Shown: positions 21,282 to 27,310 of the stretch, one piece after another | How the letters are laid out: the number at the start of each line of letters is the position of its first letter | How positions within the stretch are numbered: the stretch's first letter is position 1 | Source of the DNA: a virus | IMG/VR virus record: IMGVR_UViG_3300037189_002469 | Coordinates: 1-27,310 of that record | Strand: one strand, 5' to 3' | Length of the DNA stretch: 27,310 bases | Program-made: the position numbers and the translations under genes | Notes under the pieces: generated by a model | What the model saw: the letters and a program-made list of their open reading frames with translations, nothing else | Databases searched by the model: none | What the model was told of the DNA's origin: nothing

Positions 21282-21999
21282 GCAATTCATTGAATTAAGG
21301 AAATTAAAAGGTGAGGATGGAGCATTCAATCATAAGATTGATATCATGTGCATCCTCACCGATACATATGCGGATGATTGGGATGATGTTGAAATACTTG
21401 AATTGAATGAATGGCTCAAGGATTTGAAATGGTTGTACACCGAGCCATCAAAGAGAGCATCCCAAACAATTGCCAGGACCAAGATTGATGCATCAATGGA
21501 GGAGATGTATCTCAAGCCAATGAATGAGTTGACTCTTGGTGAGTTCATTGATCTTGAATACTATTTCACCAATGACTATATTGACAATCTTCCAAAGATA
21601 TGTGCGATATTGTACCAAGTACCATCCACATTCATTGATGATCAACCAATTTTCAAGGGAGTAAATATGGCAAAGGCATCACAATTGGCACATCGATTCC
21701 TTGATCAACCAATCACATCGGTATATGGTGTGCTCACCGATTACATCAAGTTCCGGGATCAATTCATCAATAAACATCACAACTTAATGAATGAGGATAT
21801 GGATGATGATCTCGAGGATATCGATGATCCGGAGGAAAGAAAAGAGGCGGAAAAGAAAAAGTCATCCAACAAATGGGGATGGGAGCAAATGATTTGGTCA
21901 ATGTGCAATGGTGATATCACCAAGTATGATGATGTAATCAATATGAAATTGGTGTTGATATTTAACTTTCTCGCAATGAGAAAAGAGCTTGACATTTAG
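21235..21999 (+). CDS. Tail-assembly chaperone-like protein 2 (paralogue B)
   Basis: The 254-aa frame begins MQKPTLPKGWNQVSLEQFIE inside the 3' end of the previous gene, shifted by +1. Early residues repeat the partner's pattern (P-K-x-W-x-x-V-S-L-E-Q-F-I-E-L). A middle part (YLKPMNELTLGEFIDLEYYF) repeats LTLGEF, perhaps a second copy. An acidic/Lys-rich stretch (MDDDLEDIDDPEERKEAEKK) and SSNKWGWEQMIWSMCNGDIT follow. It could be made by its own ATG or by ribosome frameshifting from the first gene. Its 3' end overlaps the convergent minus-strand gene by 4 nt. The role is inferred from position. Confidence 0.5.
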   Translation: MQKPTLPKGWNQVSLEQFIELRKLKGEDGAFNHKIDIMCILTDTYADDWDDVEILELNEWLKDLKWLYTEPSKRASQTIARTKIDASMEEMYLKPMNELTLGEFIDLEYYFTNDYIDNLPKICAILYQVPSTFIDDQPIFKGVNMAKASQLAHRFLDQPITSVYGVLTDYIKFRDQFINKHHNLMNEDMDDDLEDIDDPEERKEAEKKKSSNKWGWEQMIWSMCNGDITKYDDVINMKLVLIFNFLAMRKELDI

Positions 22000-22418
22000 T
22001 AATCAAGTGCATAATTGAAATCCCCAAATAACGGTTGAAAGTCGTATATCACTTTTGGTTTTTTACGCAATAAATTTCCGAGCTCGAGGATTGGGAATTT
22101 TTGTGCGAGATCTTGCACATACATTCCATACATTTCCGCGATCAATCCATTTTGCTCAAGTGCATCATTGAATTTTCGAACCAAATGGAATGGTGCAATT
22201 GTACCGGTACCATTATTCAAGAATCCAAAATAATATGCAGCAAGAATCTCAATGCGAAGATTTCCCTCGGTAGTTACTTTGGCATTGATACGCACCGAAT
22301 CATACAATGTACCGGTATCCACGAGTGCCTCATCCTTGATCACCTTTTTCAAGGTATTCGCTACCCTTCTACGGAGTGCGTACTTATAATTAAACTCACC
22401 GGTGTTTTTATATGCCAT
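21996..22418 (-). CDS. Tail completion-like protein (HK97 gp10-like)
   Basis: The 140-aa protein has EALVDTGTLYDSVRINAKV (about residues 30-48), the D-T-G-x-L-x-x-S pattern of HK97 gp10-like tail proteins, then EILAAYYFGFLNNGTG and a helix. Such proteins sit at the head-tail joint or help end the tail. It is separated from the gene upstream by 14 nt holding the GCAATATA motif. It converges with the plus-strand pair. Family assignment is moderate. Confidence 0.6.
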   Translation of the reverse strand: MAYKNTGEFNYKYALRRRVANTLKKVIKDEALVDTGTLYDSVRINAKVTTEGNLRIEILAAYYFGFLNNGTGTIAPFHLVRKFNDALEQNGLIAEMYGMYVQDLAQKFPILELGNLLRKKPKVIYDFQPLFGDFNYALDY

Positions 22419-22422
22419 TACT

Positions 22423-22430
22423 TATATTGC
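22423..22430 (-). promoter_or_regulatory. GCAATATA pre-start motif (gp10-like gene)
   Basis: GCAATATA is followed by AGTA and the ATG at 22418. It almost fills the short gap after the stop of the gene upstream. Confidence 0.45.
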
Positions 22431-22432
22431 AA

Positions 22433-22882
22433 TTAATCTCCAATTTGTTTTGGAATTTGGCAATCGGTCCATGATGGCAATGTGAATGTAATGGTCATGA
22501 GCCATCCGGCAGCATAATCAAGCAAGTCATTGTTGAGCGGTACAAATGATGGAAATCCTTCCACATCGAAATCGGTATCAGTCAATGACAATGTGTAATT
22601 GAGATATAAGTCGGTGAGGATTTGATGGCAATCACTCAAGATGGTTGTGATATTTGCTCGGTCCTTTTGGATGATATCAAAGCAATATATTTCCAAGGTG
22701 AACATGGTAACATTTTCTTGAGGTATCGCATCCACCGGTACGATATACACGATTGGATACTTCTCATCCTTGGTTGCGAAATTGAACAATTGTTCCTTGA
22801 AATCGCATCCAACTTTTTTGACTTGCAAATGGTTGTTGTAAAATGCGATGATCTCATCGGTTAATGCTTGATATGATATCAT
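22433..22882 (-). CDS. Tail terminator-like or minor tail protein
   Basis: The 149-aa protein runs from MISYQALTDEIIAFYNNHLQ through KYPIVYIVPVDAIPQENVTM to LLDYAAGWLMTITFTLPSWT and ends DCQIPKQIGD. The order (helix, strands, a conserved DYAAGW ending in PSWTDC) is shared with many Bacteroidota phage tail genes next to tape measure genes, and fits a gpU/tail-terminator-like fold. The assignment is from position and general shape. It starts in an ATGA overlap with the tape measure stop. Confidence 0.55.
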   Translation of the reverse strand: MISYQALTDEIIAFYNNHLQVKKVGCDFKEQLFNFATKDEKYPIVYIVPVDAIPQENVTMFTLEIYCFDIIQKDRANITTILSDCHQILTDLYLNYTLSLTDTDFDVEGFPSFVPLNNDLLDYAAGWLMTITFTLPSWTDCQIPKQIGD

Positions 22883-25011
22883 AATTCTGAATTCTTAATT
22901 ATCTTATTTACTTTGTTTTGTACCGATGTGATTTCCGTTTCGGATACAACCGCTTGCACGACCATTGGTCCACCTTGAGATTCCATTCCTTGAGATCCGG
23001 TCATGTTGTTTGCGTTGTTACCTCCACCATATAAATTGCCAGGGACAAATGATGGTACCGATGATTCACTTCCACCTCCTCCGGTTGATGCGGTTGGTAT
23101 TGTTCCACCTCCTCCGGCTGATGCTCCTCCACCGTTCATGAATTTACCAATGGATGATGCGACAATGGTCCCGATGGATGTCGCTGCCCTTAGTTTTGCC
23201 GCTGCAATCATTGGTACTTTAATCGATGCACCTCCATCCGGCATCAATGACCATGTTGGATTGGCAGCATATGATGCGATTTCTTTTTGCGTATTGATTA
23301 CAACCTCACCAATTGCGAGTGCCTTATCAACCATGAACAATGCATTTGCCACTTTTTTATTCTCACCGGCCAATTGACCAATCATCTCAAGTCCACCTTT
23401 CAATGCACCATATTTTGCAGCGGCAAGATCTTGTTGAGCTTTTATGATCAAATCATTGTACTCTTTTTCTTTCTCAAGTGCTTTGTCTTTATCCTCTTTG
23501 TCGATTAAATTCAAATCACTTTGAAGTTTCAAGATCAATGCCTTTTGAAGTTCCGCATTGTTTTCGGCCGTTAACATTTCGGCATCGAATTGTTGTTGCA
23601 ATTGAAGTTTTTTGTATTCGTTTTGACTCAATGTGAGCTCTTGCAATTTCATCCATTGTTGATCCTGGAGTGCGAATTTCTTATCATTCTCCTCTTTTAC
23701 TTTTGCTGCCTCCGCTTTTGCTTTTTCCTCTTCCGCATCTTTTGCTGCCTTGTTGATATTGTCAATCTCAAGTTGTTCCGCCTTTTTTAAGGCAACGGTA
23801 TCTTGCTTATATTTTTCCGCCTCTTTGATTAATGTAGCATATTTCTCTTTGACATCATCAACCTCTTTTTGTTGTTGTGTTTTGGTTGAATCGGTGAGCA
23901 ACTTATTCGCGGTTGCAATTTCTTTTTGGATGTCCTCGGTTGCTTTCTTGATGGCATCTCTTTTTTCTTTCCATCTTGCCGCTGCCTCTCTTGCTGCATC
24001 CGCCGCCGCTTGAGCATCCGCCTTTGCTTCATCTTCCGCTGCCTTTTTGGCTGCCTCTCTTTGTTTACGATACTCCTCTCTCTTCGATGCGGTTTCACGT
24101 TGCAAGATCAACATCCTTTCACGAGATCCTTGACGAATTGTGACATTTTCTTGACGAATCGAATCCCTTAATTTTTTTCTTTCCTCTTTGTTTGAATCAT
24201 CCGCAATGGCATTCAATGCTTTGAGCTCCATCATTTGGCGATTCCTTCTCAACTTCGCCTCATTGGTGAGTGCTTTTGATTTTTGCAACTCAAGTTTTGT
24301 GGTATCCTTTCCATTGATCTTTGCCTTCTCGATTTCATAATCGTATGCAGCACCTTGATCTTCGGCTCTTTGTTTGGATGATGCAATGATTTCCTCATTC
24401 GCTGCCTTGATTCTTTCTGCATTCTCTTCCGCTGCAAATGAAGTCAATCCGAGTGTATCGGTCAACCATTTGAATGCATCGATTACGGCATTGATTGGAG
24501 CCATGACAAAATCCATGACCTTTCCAAGTACACCGATTTTGTTGAGGAAGATACCAATTGCCACCACGATTGCGGTGATTACGGCAACCAATAAGAACAT
24601 TGGATTCATGAGGATTTGAATTCCTAACTTAACGAATGTACTCCCCAATGTCATCACCGTTTTACCAAGGCCCTTGATTGAGTTGGATATATCCGCCTTA
24701 CCAAGTGATCCAACAACGGTGCTGAATGTTTTTGCTTTTTCCGATGCCTCCTCAAAATCCAAATTCATGATTGAATCCTTGATGCCACCAAGTGAGTTGG
24801 ATACTTGTTCGAATTTAGATCCGGATGCGAATACATTCACCGCATCATTTGCATCTCGTATTTTGTCGGTGAGTACACCGGCTTGAGCTGATAAGGCAGC
24901 CATTTGAGCCGGATCGGTTGCGGATGCAATCTCCCCTTTTAAGGCACGCAATTCGGCCTTCATCTCATTGATGCCGGTTATTTTTAAAGGAACCTCAACT
25001 TCATTACTCAT
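22879..25011 (-). CDS. Tail tape measure protein
   Basis: The 710-aa protein has the layout of a tape measure. A helical N-terminus (INEMKAELRALKGEIASATD) precedes membrane-like hydrophobic helices at about residues 130-160 (LMNPMFLLVAVITAIVVAIG). A long Ala/Lys/Glu coiled-coil follows from about 200 to 530, then a second hydrophobic part (VANALFMVDKALAIGEVVIN) and a Gly-rich tail (GGGNNANNMTGSQG). At about 1.5 angstrom per residue it predicts a tail near 105 nm. It forms the core of the tail tube and can help inject DNA. The start overlaps the upstream gene by 8 nt. Confidence 0.9.
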   Translation of the reverse strand: MSNEVEVPLKITGINEMKAELRALKGEIASATDPAQMAALSAQAGVLTDKIRDANDAVNVFASGSKFEQVSNSLGGIKDSIMNLDFEEASEKAKTFSTVVGSLGKADISNSIKGLGKTVMTLGSTFVKLGIQILMNPMFLLVAVITAIVVAIGIFLNKIGVLGKVMDFVMAPINAVIDAFKWLTDTLGLTSFAAEENAERIKAANEEIIASSKQRAEDQGAAYDYEIEKAKINGKDTTKLELQKSKALTNEAKLRRNRQMMELKALNAIADDSNKEERKKLRDSIRQENVTIRQGSRERMLILQRETASKREEYRKQREAAKKAAEDEAKADAQAAADAAREAAARWKEKRDAIKKATEDIQKEIATANKLLTDSTKTQQQKEVDDVKEKYATLIKEAEKYKQDTVALKKAEQLEIDNINKAAKDAEEEKAKAEAAKVKEENDKKFALQDQQWMKLQELTLSQNEYKKLQLQQQFDAEMLTAENNAELQKALILKLQSDLNLIDKEDKDKALEKEKEYNDLIIKAQQDLAAAKYGALKGGLEMIGQLAGENKKVANALFMVDKALAIGEVVINTQKEIASYAANPTWSLMPDGGASIKVPMIAAAKLRAATSIGTIVASSIGKFMNGGGASAGGGGTIPTASTGGGGSESSVPSFVPGNLYGGGNNANNMTGSQGMESQGGPMVVQAVVSETEITSVQNKVNKIIKNSEL

Positions 25012-27310
25012 ATACTCGTATTTCGATTGGTGAATTATTCAAAGCAATATCAACCAATTCCAATCCGTCAACCTGGTATGTTTTCACAACAATATTCCCA
25101 TCGGTGTTGACGTATGCGGATGTGATGATGCTCTCATATACATTGCCAATTGTGACAAATGTGTTTGTGACATCGAATGGTGTGGATGGTGTACCAAGAT
25201 ACTCACCGATTGCGGTGCGTGTCCATGTGATTTCATCCATTGAATTCTCGAATATCAATGCGGTTGGATCATCCGTACTTGTTTGACTCAAGTTCGCAAC
25301 ATATTTATTGTATTGAATCAATATATCATTGACCGATTTTCCATTGATTTGAGGTGTGATGATTCCATCCTCATTCAATGTTTTATCATCACCAATGATC
25401 ACACCTTTCACATTTTGTGCAATCATGTTTCGAGTACCATATACGGCCACATTTGCTCCGGATAAGATTACGTTATTCGTTTGCATTGCACTTGACATCA
25501 CCGATTGCAATGCCGTTGTTGTTGTTGTGCTTGATGTTGGTTTCCCTGGCTTTGTTTTGAATGGTGCGAAATCAATCTCCGAATCAACCGAAATCAATTC
25601 AACCTTTGTGGGCACTTGATCATTGGCATTGTAATCAATGACCTTATTGATATTCCACCATGAATTGTCGATGCGTATCTTATCATTGAGTTTCAATGTT
25701 TGGATATCTCCCTCCTCCAAAAAGAAATATGCGGTGAGCATTTTGCCCACATTGATTTGGTTGACTGTTCTCCTCCAATATAGATTGTACAAATTGTTTG
25801 CGGTCAATGTTGGTACCTCATAAAAATAATAATCACAAGTGCCGAAATTCAAGTCAAACGTTGGAATCAATGGATTGTCAAAGTGACCAATTGCCGGATA
25901 TGTTGTGATATTGAATGTACCGATGGTACCATGTGATACCAAATTCCAAGATCCGCATGATTGCTCTCCTCCATCATATAAGATACGGATGTTTGTTTTG
26001 GGAGCTTGACCATCAATCATTGGCACAATGGCATCAAATATCGTTTGTGTCATTGGTGTTGGTGAGAATATCAATTCCTTTGTATCGGTATCCTTCACAT
26101 ATTCATTGTCAAATGTGTATTCAACTTGACCATATATCTCATTGGTCATTTGAGTGTACACCTCATTGGGAGAATCGGTATCCTCTTTATATGTGAGCTT
26201 GAGTTTTTTGTTTGTGACATCCGGAAGGAATAAAAGATTTTGATCCTTATCCTTCATCAATTTGGATGTCCAATTCTTTTCCGCACCCGAATCATAAAAT
26301 TCGTCACGATGCTTGAATATCAATTTGTTTGGTTGATTCTCATCCACCTCGATATACAAATTGTACATCTGAAATACTGACTTAACAAAATCCGATTGCT
26401 TGATCTTGAGAGGTACATATTCATTCATATTCAAGAATCCACTAATCACCGCGGTATTGCTATTTGGTGCGATCTCAATTCTAATATCCAAGATATCAAT
26501 ATTGATATCCACTTGATGGAATGCTCCGGATGAATCTCTCCAATAAGTAAAGAACAATGACCACGTTGAATTGATTCCCGTTCTCATTGTTAACAAATCA
26601 CCGGTTGATACATAGCTACTCGGTGATAATGTTGTTGAATTAATATAGGTACCAAATGTATTCAATCCCGGAGATAAATCACTATTGATTGTAATTGGCG
26701 TGAGATTGGATTGGCCGGTATTTATGCCGTTGTTTCTCACTTGCAAAATCGGTGTGAACGTTACCGTATCCGGCACATACAATCCGGATGTTGAATCCAA
26801 TACATATGGTTGCACCGGATTCGATGAGGTGTTGTTGAATGTTACCTCATATGTTATACTAACATTGAATTCATACGATTGAGATGCGAGTGGATCGGTA
26901 TTGGTTGGTGCGGTATATACACCGGTAGTTGGATTGAATATGTTTTGATCATCAAGTGTTTCGGTCCAATTATCAAGCAAATTGGTGAATGCCACAAAAC
27001 TTCCATTTGATGGTTGTGTTTGCGTAGTGGCAATTGTGTTCCTTGCTTTGACTTTATAATCATTCCAATCAATTACATTCTCATCACCATTGTATGGGAT
27101 GAGGAGCTTATCAAATCTCGCATCGGTTAATCCGGCCCATTCATATGTGAATCCGGCATTCGAGAATATGCGGTCAAAATAAAGTTTGGCATATATAGCC
27201 GGCTTCATTTTTCTGATGTGATAATTGTTCGTATTTGTAGTTGAATAAGATAATAGATATTTATATCCATCCACAATTGTATTGTTGAATGTCGATACAA
27301 TATCCCCGCT
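25004..27310 (-). CDS. Large tail/baseplate protein (5' end beyond the window)
   Basis: The frame is open to the right edge, so at least 768 residues are visible and the start lies outside. A GTG at 27274 is only an internal codon, because the frame continues upstream of it. The sequence is Thr/Asn/Ser-rich and beta-rich, with KPAIYAKLYFDRIFSNAGFT near the visible start, then FLNMNEYVPLKIKQSDFVKS and YIEVDENQPNKLIFKHRDEF. The middle part resembles distal-tail or hub proteins of Bacteroidota phages in size and position (immediately upstream of the tape measure gene). The final domain (SMDEITWTRTAIGEYLGTPS) may bind the next tail protein. Confidence 0.7.
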   Translation of the reverse strand, partial: SGDIVSTFNNTIVDGYKYLLSYSTTNTNNYHIRKMKPAIYAKLYFDRIFSNAGFTYEWAGLTDARFDKLLIPYNGDENVIDWNDYKVKARNTIATTQTQPSNGSFVAFTNLLDNWTETLDDQNIFNPTTGVYTAPTNTDPLASQSYEFNVSITYEVTFNNTSSNPVQPYVLDSTSGLYVPDTVTFTPILQVRNNGINTGQSNLTPITINSDLSPGLNTFGTYINSTTLSPSSYVSTGDLLTMRTGINSTWSLFFTYWRDSSGAFHQVDINIDILDIRIEIAPNSNTAVISGFLNMNEYVPLKIKQSDFVKSVFQMYNLYIEVDENQPNKLIFKHRDEFYDSGAEKNWTSKLMKDKDQNLLFLPDVTNKKLKLTYKEDTDSPNEVYTQMTNEIYGQVEYTFDNEYVKDTDTKELIFSPTPMTQTIFDAIVPMIDGQAPKTNIRILYDGGEQSCGSWNLVSHGTIGTFNITTYPAIGHFDNPLIPTFDLNFGTCDYYFYEVPTLTANNLYNLYWRRTVNQINVGKMLTAYFFLEEGDIQTLKLNDKIRIDNSWWNINKVIDYNANDQVPTKVELISVDSEIDFAPFKTKPGKPTSSTTTTTALQSVMSSAMQTNNVILSGANVAVYGTRNMIAQNVKGVIIGDDKTLNEDGIITPQINGKSVNDILIQYNKYVANLSQTSTDDPTALIFENSMDEITWTRTAIGEYLGTPSTPFDVTNTFVTIGNVYESIITSAYVNTDGNIVVKTYQVDGLELVDIALNNSPIEIRVYE

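Noticed and set aside
23003-23377. Proline-rich open frame on the plus strand
   Set aside because: It is the complement of the Gly-rich tail of the tape measure protein.
27272-27274. GTG as start codon of the right-hand tail gene
   Set aside because: The same frame is open upstream to the edge of the window, so the real start is probably outside.
1-27310. Integrase, repressor, tRNA or attachment site
   Set aside because: None could be supported from any frame or from clear tRNA-like structure, so no lysogeny claim is made.

Overview
The window is a contiguous piece of a tailed bacteriophage genome (siphovirus-like: tape measure and tail-tube genes, no sheath gene seen). The host is probably a Bacteroidota bacterium, perhaps flavobacterial. 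The reasons are a BT4734/VirE-type primase fused to an SF3 helicase, a DUF3127 single-strand-binding-like protein, Bacteroidota-type TAnnTTTG promoter boxes, AT-rich DNA, almost no Shine-Dalgarno use, and structural proteins of the kind found in Bacteroidota phages. No integrase, repressor, tRNA or CRISPR array was found. The 5' part of a tail gene runs off the right edge and the distal part of a tail fibre gene runs off the left edge. Nearly everything is on the minus strand, so the functional order reads from high to low coordinates.

Structural and lysis block (27310 to 13488, minus strand): a large tail protein (cut by the window edge), tape measure protein, tail-completion-like proteins, then a two-gene island on the plus strand (20733-21999, tandem paralogues, possible tail-assembly chaperones). 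It continues with a prohead protease/scaffold fusion, major capsid protein, major tail protein, a small structural candidate, portal and a head-tail connector. The lysis genes follow: holin, amidase and a lipoprotein with a C-terminal membrane anchor that fits a one-protein spanin, then a metallophosphoesterase. Hairpin-plus-T-tract terminators follow the capsid, tail-tube and phosphoesterase genes.

Early and replication block (13258 to about 3570, minus strand): a good TTTG-N18-TAnnTTTG promoter and ATACC palindromes open a train of small genes joined by 4-nt or 11-nt overlaps. It ends in a protein that looks like an isolated DnaA domain IV. Next comes a 200-bp gap with five GTGACGAT repeats (candidate origin or operator), the primase-helicase, a VRR-NUC nuclease, an ERF annealing protein, a YqaJ-like exonuclease, the DUF3127 protein with an SSB-like acidic tip, and small genes. 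A sigma-like regulator, a HAD phosphatase fused to a short phage motif, and the two terminase subunits follow. The repeat-rich tail fibre gene at the left edge closes the layout.

The most unusual signal is the octamer GCAATATA placed exactly 4 nt upstream of four structural start codons. It may be a late promoter giving leaderless mRNAs, possibly read by the phage's own sigma-like protein. Other points of interest are the DnaA-like protein beside the repeat cluster, the inverted paralogue pair, and the spanin candidate. Functions are read from the translated sequence and memory of the families; no database search was run.
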